Source: Piliocolobus tephrosceles (taxonomy: Eukaryota; Chordata; Mammalia; Primates; Cercopithecidae). From it: a DNA stretch of 64,000 nt. This document shows positions 1-12,299 of the stretch, piece by piece. Below the pieces are notes generated by a model. That model did not search any database. It had not been told where the DNA came from and worked only from the letters and a program-made list of their open reading frames with translations. Each line of letters opens with the position of its first letter. The first letter of the stretch is position 1. Made by a program: the position numbers and the translations under genes. The stretch is taken from positions 158,397,911 through 158,461,910 of the forward strand of contig NC_045439.1 in NCBI RefSeq assembly GCF_002776525.5, written 5' to 3'.

Positions 1-70
1 CTGAGATCGCGCCATTGCACTCCAGCCTGGGTGACAGAGCGAAACTCTGTCTCAGGAAAAAAAAAAAAAA
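1..70 (+). mobile_element. Alu, 3' end only
   Basis: The right-arm end of an Alu is visible, ending in a poly-A run. The rest lies outside the window. It abuts an Alu of opposite orientation. Confidence 0.9.
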
Positions 71-74
71 GCGA

Positions 75-379
75 TTTTTTCCTTCTTTTTAGAGGTAGGA
101 TTTCACTGTCACCCAGGCTGGGGTGCAGTGGCATGATCATAGCTCAGTTCAGCCTCAAACTTCTGGGCTCCAGCAATCCTCCAGCCTGAGCTTCCTGAGT
201 GGCTAGGACTATAGGCACATAGCACAATGCCTGGCGAATTTTTCTATTATTATATTTTTTGTAGAGACAAGTCTCACTATGTTGCCCAGGCCAGTCTCAA
301 ACTCCTGGCCACAAGTGATCCTCCTGCTTTGGCCTCCCAAGGCACTGGGATTACAGGCATGAGCCACCATGCCTGGCCC
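75..379 (-). mobile_element. Alu, full-length, antisense
   Basis: T-rich tail at the left, an inverted right and left arm, and the Alu head (reverse complement of ggccaggcatggtgg) at the right end. It is fairly diverged, so it is an older (J/S-type) copy. Confidence 0.9.
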
Positions 380-394
380 TGCAAATGACTTATA

Positions 395-590
395 GTCCAC
401 AGATCTGAATGTTCATTTCAGCTCTGCCACGTTCTTCCTGCTGACCTTTCACGAGTCACTCTGTCTCTGGACATTCAGCTGCTTCTCTTTGGAAAGGAAT
501 TGTGTCCCCAGCCTGTGTACCTCACACCAGGGCCATGGTTCCGCTTTGTAAGGGCTTTGAAGCACTAGGGGAATTGGGATGCACCACACG
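395..590 (+). mobile_element. MIR-like SINE, diverged
   Basis: The order of phrases (ctctgccac, then a gacctt/gagtcact stretch, then ctctgtctct) follows the MIR core in sense orientation. It is very degraded, so the call is tentative. Confidence 0.4.
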
Positions 591-2938
591 ACTGCTAGTT
601 CTGCATCACTAAGCTCTCTTCAGAGTGCTCCTTACCCTCATCAGACAATGTGAGTTCCCACTACCGAGCCAGGCTCCGTGTCAGATATTGAGACACAAGA
701 ATGAAGAAAACTTTACCCGCATAGTTAACTGGTGTCTACTCACCAGAAGGAGTCGTTTGAGAGTAGAGAGTCTACATGAAGCTTTTCTCTGCCACCCCAA
801 CCTTGCACCTAGGACAGCTCCAAGGTCACCAGCTGTGCCTAATGAGATGTTTTTCAGTTAGGAAATATTAAGAATAAATTACCAGTGTCTCCGTGGTGTT
901 AGATTTTTCTGTGGTACCAGATGATCAAACTGAAGTTAACCTTAACTAGTTTTCTCACTTCAGAAAATAAGGACTTATTATCTTAACCCAACACCTTATC
1001 TAGTTTTTAAACAGTGAATTTGGGAGGATTTAGAGGAAAGTGTATTGATTAATACAAACTGATAACAATAATACTAATCGGTACATTTTGTGGAATGATT
1101 CCTGCATATCAGGGTTACAGCTCCAGGTTTACCAGGTGTAAGTCCGTTCTAATGGGAAAAAACAAAATAAAAACCTGTTATTGCCTTTTACACCAGAGTG
1201 TGGTATATATCTCTACTTCAGCCGAGTACTTGACACTGTGTCTGTATCTTGATAGATAAGTTAATTTCCTGGGTAAAAGAGAATTTACCTGGGTTTAGAG
1301 ATCAACCCAAGTGATTTCCTGGGTTTAGAGATCCTAAACTAGATCTCTAAAGAGTATTGACTACCAGGTCTGTGTCAGATTGAAAGGTGATTCTGAATGT
1401 TGGGTCAGCAGCATAGATTGTTTAGTACGTTTATCAGAAGCTCAAGTAGAAACAGATTTGCAGCTTTGCTGTAGAAGACAGCTTCAAGACTTGTAAAATG
1501 ACATTGACAGATAAGAAGGAGGAGCTACAAAAAGATGAAGTAAAATTTATCAGGAAAAAGTGTAATAGCCTGTATTACAGAAAGTCATTTGCAAGGTACA
1601 AAGGATTCCTGGCTTGGTGATGACTCATGTGAGGAAGGAATGAGACTTAGATAAAGAAAACCTCACATAAAGAAATCCTGTGACAAGGCTGCCAAAACAG
1701 TGAGAACAATTGAAATCTACCACCCAATTAAAAGGCAGCAATAGCTCTGTTTTCTCTGTGAATATTACTATAACTAGAATTATTATTCCATTCTGAATTC
1801 ATTTTTACATTCTAAATACATTTATATCTATTGAAAATTTTCCCATCAAAATATACATAATACTATCAATGGATCTGAAAAATTAGAAATATCTTAATAA
1901 TTCAAAATAAATCTTTAACTCCAGAGAATAGGATAGCTTTTCTCATGTTCATCATTGTTGAAAATGCTTGTAGCAGTTATTTATATACATACCTTTAAAA
2001 TAATTTTTATTAGTTCTGCTAATTCACAAAACCGGGAAAGATTACAAATTCCTTTTATAAAGAGAAAACTGAAATGAGATGTGACCCTGTCATAGGAACT
2101 CATTCAGGAACCTCATATAAGCATTGCTAGATGAGTCATTTTGGTGGGAGCAGGGCAGGTCATTTTAAGGATGATATTGACAAAGAGGGGATAACACAGA
2201 TGGCAGAAAACATGAAAACCATCTTATGTGTAGAAACCTAGAGTATTTATCCCAGGAGTCATAAATAATAAAGGTTTTCCACTATGTGAAGGCACAGCCT
2301 GTTAATAAGTAATCCCTGTGTTCTGAATATCACCAAATGTCAGAGCTAGGAGTCCCAAACAGGATGACTAACACAAGTTATAAGAAATAAATATATAACA
2401 ACAAAAATGTTTTCAGAATGAGATAAGCTGCCTCTTAGAAGAGACTTCTCTACTAGGTACATTCTGGAGAAAATCTTTAAATTTTAGGATAATCTATGGG
2501 GTGATTCATGAGGTCCTTTCTGACTATAAGGTTGTGTGCCCCGTGGTGATGATTTCTGGAGCCAAATTCTCATCTGAATACGAATCCACATGTCCGGGCT
2601 CATTTCTGCCATGACAGCTACGCCCTTTGCCACAATTCCAAAATGTTTTTATTTGCAAACTCAATCTGGTGAAGTATTGAAATGTTTGAACAAATTCTGT
2701 GTTTCTTGATATGAGGCAACTTGTGGAATGTGTGACTTGAGGCTTCCAGGAATATTTAGGTTCCATTTCCCTCCATGTATACAGATGCTTCCCTATTCTG
2801 GTAACAGTGGATTAACTTTGTGGGAAATAGTTAGGTTGTGGGTGAACAGAAAGCAAAGTGTTTCTAATCATCAGTGTGTTTTTTTCTTCCCATGAGAAAA
2901 TATACTTCCTATAAACTTAGGAGGAAGTCAAGCCACCT
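591..2938. other. Intergenic AT-rich sequence, nothing assigned
   Basis: No gene, RNA or named repeat could be supported. The open frames here are short and show no recognisable domain. A 16-base phrase (cctgggtttagagatc) occurs twice, at 1288-1303 and 1318-1333, a small local duplication. Confidence 0.6.
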
Positions 2939-2979
2939 TACTTCCTTTCTTTCTTTCTTTCTTTTTTTTTTTTTTTTCA
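2939..2979. repeat. Pyrimidine (CTTT)n / poly-T tract
   Basis: A cttt repeat runs into an uninterrupted T run. It has the look of a decayed retroposon tail, but no body is recognisable on either side. Confidence 0.85.
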
Positions 2980-3444
2980 GGTTTAAAATACTCCATTTTT
3001 GCTGTTCACTTTTACTTGAGTAAAAATAGTTAAAGAAACACCCTAGAGATATCTAAAAAAAAGTACACTATTTAGGTTCAGTATCATGAAAGCAAGGCCT
3101 AGAAAGCAATAGCGTCTTTGTGATCAAACAGAATTTGGGAACAAGGCTGAGAGAATTTTCCTTTAAAAGCAATATTTCATAGGACTTATAAAACATAAAT
3201 AAATAGTTATAGAATAATAACTACAGAAAACACTCTATGATACCAGCTGAGAAGATGCATGAGAAGCCTTATCTATCTCCTGCATAAATCCCTATTACAA
3301 ACGGCCCCATGGCCAGGAGGAAATCAATATAATTAAACCTCACAGCGGGGAGAACTTCCTCTGCCAAACTTCAAGATTAAAGAAGGCTTTGTGGAAGATG
3401 TGTCATTGGATCTGGTTCTGAAAGATAGGAATAATTTGAAGTAT

Positions 3445-3887
3445 AAAGTGGAATATTACTCAGCCATAAAAAGAAGGAAATCCTGTATTTGCAACAACAC
3501 AGACGAACCTGGAGGACACGTTATGTCAAATAAGCATAGAAAGACACAGACAGACAAATACTGCATGATCTCACTTACGTGTGGCATCTAAAAGTGTCCA
3601 ACTGGGCCGGGCGCGGTGGCTCACCCCTGTAATCCCAGCACTTTGGGAGGTCGAAGCAGGTGGATCACCGGAGGTCAGGAGTTCACGACCAGCCTGATCA
3701 ACATGGTGAAACCCCATCCCTACTAAAATTATAAAATTAGCTGGGTGTGGTGGCGCATGCCTGTAATCCCAGCTCCTTGGGAGGTTGAGGCAGAAGAATC
3801 ACTTGAACCCAGGAGGCAGAAGTTGCAGTGAGCTCAGATTATGCCATTGCATTCCAGCCTGGGCAACAAGAAGGAAATTTCATCAAA

Positions 3888-3922
<35 letters not shown>

Positions 3923-4205
3923 ATGTGTCAAACTCATAGAAGCAGAGAGTAAAATGGTGATGCCAGGGGCAGAGGAGAGGGGAAACTGGGTGAGAGGCTG
4001 GACAAAGGATACAAGCTTTCAGTTATAAGGTAAATCAGTTCTGGGGATCTCATATACAGCATGAGTGGTGATGGATGTGTTAATTAATTTGATTTTGGTA
4101 ATCATTACACAATGCATACATATGTCAAATCATCATGTTGCACACCAAAAATCAATCTTTGTCAATTAAATACTTTAAAATGTAAAAAATACATTTTGAA
4201 ATAAA
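3445..4205 (+). mobile_element. L1 (L1M-type) 3' UTR fragment split by an Alu
   Basis: The typical mammalian L1 3' region is seen: 'ggaatattactcagccat', then 'tactgcatgatctcac', then 'gaatggtgatgccagggg' and a closing poly-A-like end. An Alu at 3605-3924 divides it. The element is 5' truncated and non-coding. Confidence 0.8.
3605..3924 (+). mobile_element. AluS-like, inside an L1 3' UTR
   Basis: Complete dimeric Alu starting ggccgggcgcgg and ending in an (AAAT)n tail at 3887-3924. Target site duplications gtgtccaact (3594-3603) and gtgtcaaact (3925-3934) flank it with one mismatch. Confidence 0.95.
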
Positions 4206-4305
4206 ATCTAATAATGAAATGAACTGTCATCATGGTTAAGTAACCTACCCAGATTCAAAGAAGACATAAAACTAGATATTCCCAAGTATGCAGAAAGAGC
4301 CACTA

Positions 4306-6660
4306 ACACTATGCAAATCAATAAATGTGATACACCACATAAACAGAATTAAAAACAAAAATTACATGATTATCTCAATAGACACAGAAAAAGCATTTGA
4401 CAAAATCCAGCATCCCTTAATGATTAAAAGCCTCAGCAAAATCGGCATAGAAGGGACATAACGTAACAAAAGCCATCCCCAACAAACCCACAGCCAACAT
4501 AATACTGAAGGGGGACAAGCTGAAAGCATTCCTCCTGAGAACTGGAACAAGACAAGGATGCCCACTTACACCACTTCTATTCACCACAGTACTGAAAGTC
4601 CTAGCCAAAGTAATCAGACAAGATAAGGAAATAAAGGGCATCCAAATCACTCAAGAGGAAGTCAAACTGTTGCTGTTTGATGACGATATGATTGTATACC
4701 TAGAAAACCCTAAAGACCTCTCCAAAAAGCTCCTAGAACTGATAAATGAACTGAGAAAAGTTTTAGGATACAAAATTATTGCACACAAACTGGTAGCTCT
4801 ACTACACATCAACAGCAACCAAGCTGAAAATCAAATCAAGAACTCATCCCCTTTTACAACAGTTGAAAACAAAACAAAAAAATCTTAGGAATATATCTAA
4901 CCAAGGAGGTGAAAGAACTCTACAAGGAAAACTACAAAACACTACTGAAAGAAATCACAGATGACACAAACAAATGAAAACACATACCATGCTCATGGAT
5001 GGCTAGAATCAATATTGTCAAAATGATCATATTGCCAAAAGCAATCTACAAATTCAATGCAATTCCCATCAAAACATACCATCATTCTTCACAGAACTAG
5101 AAAAAACAATCCTAAAATTCATATGGAACCAAAAAAGAGCCCACGTAGCCAAAGCAAGACTAAGCAAAAAGAACAAATCTGAAGGCATCAACTGATGTAC
5201 TCTAAGGCCATAGTTACCAAAACAGCATGGTACTGGTATAAAAACAGGCATATAGACCAATGGAACAGAATAGAGAACCCAGAAATAAAGCCAAATAGTT
5301 ATAGCCAACTGATCTTCAACAAAGCAAACAAAAACATAAAGTGGGGAAAGGACACCCTATTCAACAAATGGGGCTTGGATAATTGGCAAGTCACCTTAGG
5401 AAAATATTACCAATATAAAAATCCATGGCAATACACTAAATTGTATTTGACAACTGATTAAAACAGGAATTGGGTAGTAAGAATTGGCAGTATTTATTGG
5501 TACTCTCCAGGTGAGAGACATGTTGGGGATAGAGAGTAGTCTGGCCTTGTCCTATATACCTATATGGATCTGGGGTAGTCTTCCACATTCATATATGGCA
5601 AGTCCCTGAAAGCAATTGTTACAGAAACAAAAATTGGTGAGTAGGATTTAATTAAACTAAAGAGATTTTGCACAACAAAAGAAACCATCAACAAAGTACA
5701 CAGACAACCTATAGAATGAGAGAAAATATTTGCAAACTGTACATCCAACAAAGCAGCATCTATAAGCAACTTAAACAAATCAACAAGCAAAAAACAAATA
5801 ACCCCATTAAAAAGTGGGCAAAGGACGTGAACAGATACTTCTCAAAAGAAGACATACAAATGGCCAACAAACAGATGAAAAAAATGTTCAACATCATTAA
5901 TCATTACAGAAATGCAAATCAAAACCACAATGAGATATCATCTCACATCAGTCACAATGGCCAATATGAAAAGTCAAAAAATAACAGATGTTGGTGAGGT
6001 TGTAAAGAAAAGGGAAATTTTATACATTGTTGGTGGGGATGTAAATTACTCCAGCTACTGTGGGGAGCAGTTTGGAGATTTCTCAAATAACTAAGATTTG
6101 AAGTACCATCTGATCCAGCAATTTTATTACTGGGTGTATGCCCAAAGGAAAATAAGCCATTCTACCAAAAAGACAACTGAGCTTATATGTTCATTGCAGT
6201 GCTATTCATAATAGCAAAGACATGGAATTAATCCAGATGCCCATCAACTCTGGATTGGATAAAGAAAATGTGGTACCTATACACCACAGAATACTATGCA
6301 GCCATAGAATAGAATGAAATAATATCCCTTGCAGCAACATGGATGCAGTTGGAGGTCACCATCCTAAGTGATTTAATGCATCAACAGAAAACCAAATGTC
6401 ACATGTTCTCTTATAAGTGCGAGCTAAATTGTGGGTATATGTGAGCATAAAGATGGGAACAATAGACACTGGAGACTCCAAAAGAGGAAAAGGAGGGGAG
6501 AAGGGCTAAAAACTTCCTATCATGCAGTATGTTCACTGCATGGTTGATGGGATCAATAGAAGCCCAGATCTCAGCATCACGCAATATACCCTTGTAACAA
6601 ACCTGTATATATGTACCCCGTGAATCTAAAGTAAAAAATGTAAGCAAATAAAATAAAAAA
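4306..6660 (+). mobile_element. 5'-truncated L1 with decayed ORF2 and 3' UTR
   Basis: This 2.35 kb sense L1 starts inside the reverse transcriptase part of ORF2 and continues through the C-terminal region and 3' UTR to an A-rich end near 6660. Reading frame changes and stops break ORF2 into pieces (for example 4670-4888, 5195-5461 and 5668-5997). The reverse transcriptase active-site stretch near 4677 reads FDDDM, where the family has FADDM. It is a dead copy of primate-specific or slightly older age. An antisense L1 begins directly after it. Confidence 0.9.
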
Positions 6661-6667
6661 TGTAGGC

Positions 6668-7395
6668 CTCTTGATGAGTATACAGTGTTATCTGTCAGTT
6701 GGTTTACTTTGCAGTTTCCTGATGATTAATGATGTTGAACCACTTTTAATGTGAGCATCGATCATTTGAATACCCTTTTATTATGAAGTGCCTGTCCAAA
6801 TGTTTTCCCAATGTTTTAATTGAGTCTTTTTCTTACTGGCTTGTAGAAGCACTTTATATCATCTAGGCATAGGACCTTTGCTGCCATGCTTAAAATATTC
6901 TCTCCTACTCTGTGATTTATATTTTCATTATTTAAACATTGTATTTTATTGAAGATATGTTCAATATTTTAGTGTAGTCTAACTTATCAATCTTTTTTAT
7001 GTTTAAAACTTCCTATATAGTGTTTTAAAAAATCTGTTCCTACACCAAGATCATTAATACACTCCATTAGAATATATTCTAAAAATTTTATTGCTCACTT
7101 ACCGCATTTAGATTTAAATTCCACAAGGAAGTTACAGTGTGTGTGTCTACGAGATGTAAAATAAGGCTCAAATTTCTTTTTTGAACACGAATACTCAATT
7201 CAGTCAACACTGTCATTAAAATGACTTCTTCCTTCACCGTTCTGCAGTGTTACTGTTGTCTCTATGGAGTGTGCATGCGGCTAGTTTTGTTCTTTTGTCA
7301 TGTTCTGTTGGTATGTGTGTTTATATTTATGTCCCTACCACACTGTCTTGCTAATATATCTTTATAATAGCTTTTAATATTAAAATTGACTTCTT
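6668..7395 (-). mobile_element. Old L1 ORF2 fragment, antisense
   Basis: The text reads as the complement of L1 ORF2 (for example 'ttactttgcagtttcctgat' and 'taccacactgtcttgctaa'). It is strongly diverged. With the preceding sense L1 it forms a tail-to-tail pair. Confidence 0.7.
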
Positions 7396-7432
7396 TATGA
7401 AATAAGCTTGGCACAGAAAGACAAATAGTGAA

Positions 7433-7724
7433 CCAGGTGTAGTGGCTCACGCCTGCAAGTCAACACTTTGGGAGGCCAAGGGGGAATGAGACAAGCTTTT
7501 TGAGCCCAGGAGTTTGAGACAAGCTTGGGCAACATAGGGGGACCCTGTCTCTACAAAAAAGAAAAAAGATTTAAAAAATTAGTCAGGTATGGTGATACAG
7601 CCTGTGGTCCCAGTTACTTAGAGGGTGCTGAGGCAGAAAGATTGCTTGAATCCAGGAGTTCAAGGCTGCAGTGAGCTATGATCATGCTACTGCACTCCAG
7701 CCTGAATGACAGAGTGAGCCCTTT
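7433..7724 (+). mobile_element. Alu (old, diverged)
   Basis: Both arms are recognisable, with many substitutions. In place of a poly-A tail the element runs straight into a long purine microsatellite. Confidence 0.85.
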
Positions 7725-7805
7725 TTGGAAGGAAGGAAGGAAGGAAGGAAGGAAGGAAGGAAGGAAGGAAGGAAAGAAGGAAGGAAGGAAGGAAGGGGAA
7801 AGAGA

Positions 7806-7853
<48 letters not shown>

Positions 7854-7863
7854 NNNNNNNNNN

Positions 7864-7910
<47 letters not shown>

Positions 7911-7972
7911 GAAGAAAGAAAGAAAGAAAGAGAAAGAAAGAGAGAGGGAGGGAGGGAGGGAAGGAAGGAAGA
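7725..7972 (+). repeat. (GGAA)n/(GAAA)n microsatellite with a 10-N gap
   Basis: A (GGAA)n block is followed by (GAAA)n, with ten N at 7854-7863, and then (GGGA)/(GGAA) units. It most likely grew from the tail of the Alu beside it. The open frames here (159 aa on minus, 106 aa on plus) are only translated repeat. Confidence 0.97.
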
Positions 7973-8356
7973 TATCACATGATCTCACATACATATGAAA
8001 TCTAAAAACCTTGTAGGAGCAGAGCGTAGAATGGTGGTTACCAGGGGCTGGGGAGAAGGGGAAATGGGGGGAGATATTGGTTAGAGGACACAAAATTTTA
8101 GTTAGACAGGAGGAATGACTTAAAGAGCTCCATTGTACAACATGGTGACATACTTAACAACAATGCATTGTAAACTTAAAAATCACTAAGAGAGTAAATA
8201 TTAAATGTTCTCACCATAAGAAAATAATAGTAAGTATGTGAGGTAGCGCATATACTAATTAGCTCCATTTAAACATTCTACGTTATATGCATATATCAAA
8301 ACATCATTTTGTATACCTTTAACATACAATTTTTATGTCAATTAAAATTAAATATA

Positions 8357-8653
8357 GGCCAGGCGTGGTGGCTCACGCCTGTAATCCCAGCACTCTGGGA
8401 GGCCAAGGCGGGTGGATCACCTGAGGCTGGGAGTTTGAGACCAGCTTGACCAACATGGAGAAACCCTGTGTCTACTAAAAATACAAAATTAGCCGGGCGT
8501 GGTGGCACGTGCCTATAATCCCAGCTACTCAGGAGGCTGAAGGAGGAGAATCACTTGAACCAGGAGGTGGAGGTTGTGGTGAGCTGAGATTGCACCATTG
8601 CCCAGCCTGGGCAACAAGAGCGAAACTCTGTCTCAAAAAAAAAAAAAAAAAAA
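8357..8653 (+). mobile_element. AluS-like
   Basis: Complete Alu with an A-run at 8636-8657. It is flanked by aaaattaaatat at 8344-8355 and 8654-8665. The same 12-mer occurs a third time after the next element. Confidence 0.95.
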
Positions 8654-8665
8654 AAATTAAATATC

Positions 8666-8994
8666 GTTCATGTCCTTTGCAGGGACATGGATGAAGCTGG
8701 AAGACATCATTCTGGGCAAACTAACACAGGAACAGAAAACCAAACACTGCATGTTCTTACTCATAAGTGGGAGTTGAACAATGAGAACACATGGATACAG
8801 GGAGGGGAACATCACACACCAGGGCCTGTAGGGCGGTGGGGGGTAAGGGGAGGGAGAGCATTAGGAGAAATACCTAATGTATGCAAGGCTTAAAGCCTAG
8901 ATGACAGATTGATAGGCACAGCAAACCACCATGGCACTTCCATACCTATGTAACAAACCTGCACGTTCTGCACGTGTATCCCAGAACTTAGAGT
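8666..8994 (+). mobile_element. L1PA-type 3' end, short 5'-truncated copy
   Basis: Reads as the last approximately 330 bases of a primate-specific L1: 'tcatgtcctttgcagggac', 'cataagtgggagttgaaca', 'cctgcacgttctgcac'. It is flanked by the same 12-mer as the Alu on its left. Confidence 0.9.
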
Positions 8995-9079
8995 AAAATT
9001 AAATATACATATATAAACTAATTCTAAAAATAAATAAATACATACATAGAAAAAATATGACTTGTTTAATCATGGCCAC

Positions 9080-10130
9080 TTGATTGGCCACGTAAGTCTT
9101 AAAGTAAGAGTTTTGTGACTTCTTTCTAACTTTTATGTAATAAACTTTCTATTTTCGGAATAATTTTAGATCTTCAGAAAAGCTGCAAAGAAAAGTAAAG
9201 AGAGATGATCTTATCCAGCTTCCCTTAAAGTTAACACGTTACACAACCATGGTACATTTGTCAAAACTAAGAAACCAGTATTAAATTCTGAATTTTCCTT
9301 AACAGTAATATATTTGTATTCCCCTAAGTTTTTACACTAATGTTCTTTTTCTGTTCCCAGTATCCAGTTCAGGATACTATATGGCACTTAATCATTACGT
9401 TTCCTTGGGTTCCTCGGGGCCTGTGGCTAACTCTTAACCTCTCCTTGTTACTGTGCATTGGCAGTTTTAAGAGTGCTGTTCAGGTCCTTAGAATGCTCTT
9501 TCATTTGTGTTTGTCTGATTTTTTTTTTTTTTTTTTTTTTTTTCAGGATTAGGCTGGAATTACGAGCTTCTGGAAAAAATTCCGCAGAGGTTAAGCTTCC
9601 TTCTCATCACATCATCTCAAGGGGATGTGATATCAGCGTGCCTCATTACTGGTGATGCTCACCTTGATCACGTGGTGAAGATGGTGTTTGCTAAGTTTCT
9701 CTACCACACAGCTACTCTTTCCCTGCTTTCCATACTCTTGAATGTAAATCACTAAGTCCAGGCCAGGCACAAGATGGCCTGGGAGGTAGACACTAAGGTC
9801 GAATTCCTGGAAAAGACAGTATCTATTCATATTATCTGGAATTCTTCTACAAAGATTTGTCCTTCTTCTTTCTCATGTATTTACTTCTTTGTTTAATCAT
9901 TTATTTATATCAGTGTAATCTCATGTGTACTTTGGGTTGTAAGCCAATACTGTGTTATTTATTTTATTTCAGGTTCGCATCTATATCTCTCTGATATGCC
10001 CCATCCTTTTGTTTTTTTGAGCATTTTCATTATTCTGGCACTTGAAGGTGATCCAGACTTTTCTGGCTATCTCTTGCCTCAGTGCAAGACTAGCACCTCT
10101 AGTATCATGTTGAATAACAATGGTAAGAGC
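9080..10130 (-). mobile_element. Ancient L1-like sequence (L1ME type), antisense
   Basis: Phrases such as 'ttcagaaaagctgcaaag', 'tctcatcacatcatctcaag' and 'caccttgatcacgtgg' match an old mammalian interspersed repeat that I place in the L1M/L1ME group from memory. No coding capacity. The subfamily is uncertain. Confidence 0.5.
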
Positions 10131-10134
10131 AGAC

Positions 10135-11300
10135 ATCCTGTTGTTTTAATTTCTAATCTCTGAGAAGGCTCTTACAACATTTTTTCATTCAATATGAAAA
10201 TACTTTCTCACATTAAGAAAGTATATTCCTATTTCTAATATAGTGATAGTTTTTTTTTTTAACAATCATAACTAGACAGTTCGATTTTTTAAAATGTTTT
10301 TTTATGGGGAATTTTGTTGATTTTCAAATGTTAAACTGATCTTGTATCCCTGGCCCTCAACATGACCGTGATGTATTTTCCTTTACATAGATGTCACTAG
10401 ATTCAGTTTGCTAATGTTTTCACTTGAATTTATTTTGTATTTTTATTTTTTGAGACAGTCTCACTTTGTTGCCAAGGCTGGAATGCAGTGGTGCAATCTT
10501 GGCTCACAACCTCTGCCTCCCAGGTTCAAGGGGTCCTCCTGCCTCACCCTCCCGAGTAGCTGGGATTACAGGCACACACCACCATGGCTGGCTAATTTTT
10601 TTTGTATTTTTAGTAGAGATGGGGTTTCACCATGTTGGCCAGGCTGATCTTGAACTGCTGGCCTCAAGTGATCCGCCTGCCTCGGCCTCCCAAAGTGCTG
10701 GGATTACTGGCAAGAGCCACTGCACCCAGCCTGGATTTATTTTTAAGTCATATTCAAGAGAGAAATTATCTTTCAAGAGTTGAGAGTAACTTGTTAAGAA
10801 TTCAAGAGCAATTTTATTTTTTCCAATACTCTTATTTTGGTTTCGGTTGTGTACCAAGATTATCTTTCCCTCACTGGAAAGTATTTTCTCTTCTTCTATT
10901 CTCTAGAATGATTTGTGTAATATGACTTCTTATTTCTTCCTCAAATATTTGGTGGTAAAAATCATCAGTAAATTCTTTGGGACTTGGCATTTCTTGATGA
11001 CAAATTGTTTCATTCCAGATTCAATTTTATAATTATAGGGTTGTGAAGACTTTATACTTTTGAATTTACTTTAATAAATCATATGTTGGGAGGAAGTTGT
11101 CTGTTTTTCAGCAATTTTGTATAAAGATTTTCATAGTATAAAGATAATTTTGTATAAAGATTTTCATAGATTTACTAGTTATTTTTTAATACCTGTATGA
11201 TCTGTGGTCATATCCCTGTTTCAGTCCTAAAATTTGTTGTGTCTTAATTACCTTAGAATTCATTATAAATTATTTTCATATAATTTATATTTATGTCATT
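10135..11300 (-). mobile_element. L1M ORF2 fragment, antisense, split by an Alu
   Basis: The complement of the ORF2 reverse transcriptase region is readable on both sides of an Alu: 'aaactgatcttgtatccctgg' on the left and 'ggtggtaaaaatcatcagt' on the right. It is degraded by substitutions and indels. Confidence 0.75.
10438..10733 (-). mobile_element. Alu, antisense, inserted in L1
   Basis: Full-length antisense Alu with short A/T-rich direct repeats (atttatttt) at both edges. Confidence 0.93.
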
Positions 11301-11378
11301 TTTAGACTTATATTTATATTGACTATACAAATTACATAAACTATAATTAACTGTATAAATCATTATGTGTAATTACAT

Positions 11379-11399
11379 GCGTGTGTGTGTGTGTGTGTA
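11379..11399. repeat. (GT)n microsatellite
   Basis: An uninterrupted run of about ten GT units. Confidence 0.9.
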
Positions 11400-11621
11400 A
11401 TGAATGAGACAGAGAGTGAGAATAATATAATCAACCACCATTAACCTATCACCCAGCTTCAAAAATTATCAACTCAGGGCCAAGTGTTTTATTAAAAACC
11501 CCATAAATTCTCTAATATGAACACAGATGTAAAATTATTTTTAAATAAATTACAGAGATCTTTTCAAATGCTTATTGGGCATTCCGTTCATTCACTCGAG
11601 AACTGCCTTTTCCTTTTCCTC

Positions 11622-11917
11622 TTTTTTAAAATTCTGAGACAGAGTCTTGCTTGGTCGCTCAGGCTGGAGTGTAGTGTCAAGATCTCAGCTTACTGCAACC
11701 TCTACCTCCTGGGTTCAAGCGATTCTTGTGCCTCAGCCTCCCAAGTAGCTGGGACTATAGGTGTATGCCACCACACCTGGCTAAATTTTGTATTTTTGGT
11801 AGAGATGGGTTTCACCATGTTGGCCAGGCTGATCTCAAACTTCTGACCTCAAGTGATCTGCCCACCTTGGCCTCCCAAAGTGCTGGGATTACAGGCGTGA
11901 GCCACCGCGCCAGGCTG
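11622..11917 (-). mobile_element. Alu, antisense
   Basis: Complete antisense Alu. The T-tail at its left has been almost erased by mutation. Confidence 0.92.
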
Positions 11918-12109
11918 AAAATTGTCTTTTTCTATTGGGTCATTTTTCTTTTCCATACTGATTTTTACATAACCGATTAGGTTCAAAATTATTCTTTTTA
12001 TGAATAGCCAATCTAAAATAGCATCTCCCATCTCTCACCAAGTTCTATTCTCTCACCTACTTTAGTTCTCTCCTTGGTACTTTCCAAAATCTGAGGTTTA
12101 TCAACATAT

Positions 12110-12240
12110 GTAATAATGTATTTATCAGTGTCCCCTCCTATGAGCGGAAGATATTAGTTTTGTTCCCTACAGTTACCCTGGTGACTAGGACACGGCCTGG
12201 CACATAGACGTTCAATAAGGATTTCTTGGATGGATTAATT
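12110..12240 (+). mobile_element. L2 3' end
   Basis: Matches the L2 tail in order: 'gttttgttccctacag', then 'cctggcacatag', then a gttcaataa/ggatggatt end. It is very old and short. Confidence 0.6.
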
Positions 12241-12299
12241 AACTTGATAGATATATAATCTGAATATACTAAGCCCTTGTCAGCTATATCACATGGTTA

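Larger units (their letters stand above)
7396..8355 (+). mobile_element. L1M 3' UTR split by an Alu and a microsatellite
   Basis: The L1 3' UTR phrase 'ggcacagaaagacaaata' is seen at 7409-7427, just before the Alu. It resumes at about 7971 with 'atatcacatgatctcac' and runs on through 'tggttaccaggggctgggg'. The 540 bases between belong to an inserted Alu and its expanded tail. Confidence 0.75.

Noticed and set aside
4670..5997. Pieces of L1 ORF2 as possible active reverse transcriptase
   Set aside because: The copy is 5' truncated, has no endonuclease part, several frame breaks and a changed active-site residue.
7725..7972. Regular repeat that could be taken for a CRISPR array
   Set aside because: It is a pure tetranucleotide microsatellite without spacers, in a primate genome.
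7614..8093. 159-codon minus frame and plus-strand counterparts rich in S/F or K/E
   Set aside because: Translation of the (GGAA)/(GAAA) tract and of an Alu; it also crosses ten N.
10408..10925. Frames over the antisense Alu with LECSGA- and WDYR-type peptides
   Set aside because: These are the familiar translated-Alu peptides. The same applies to similar frames over the other Alus in the window.
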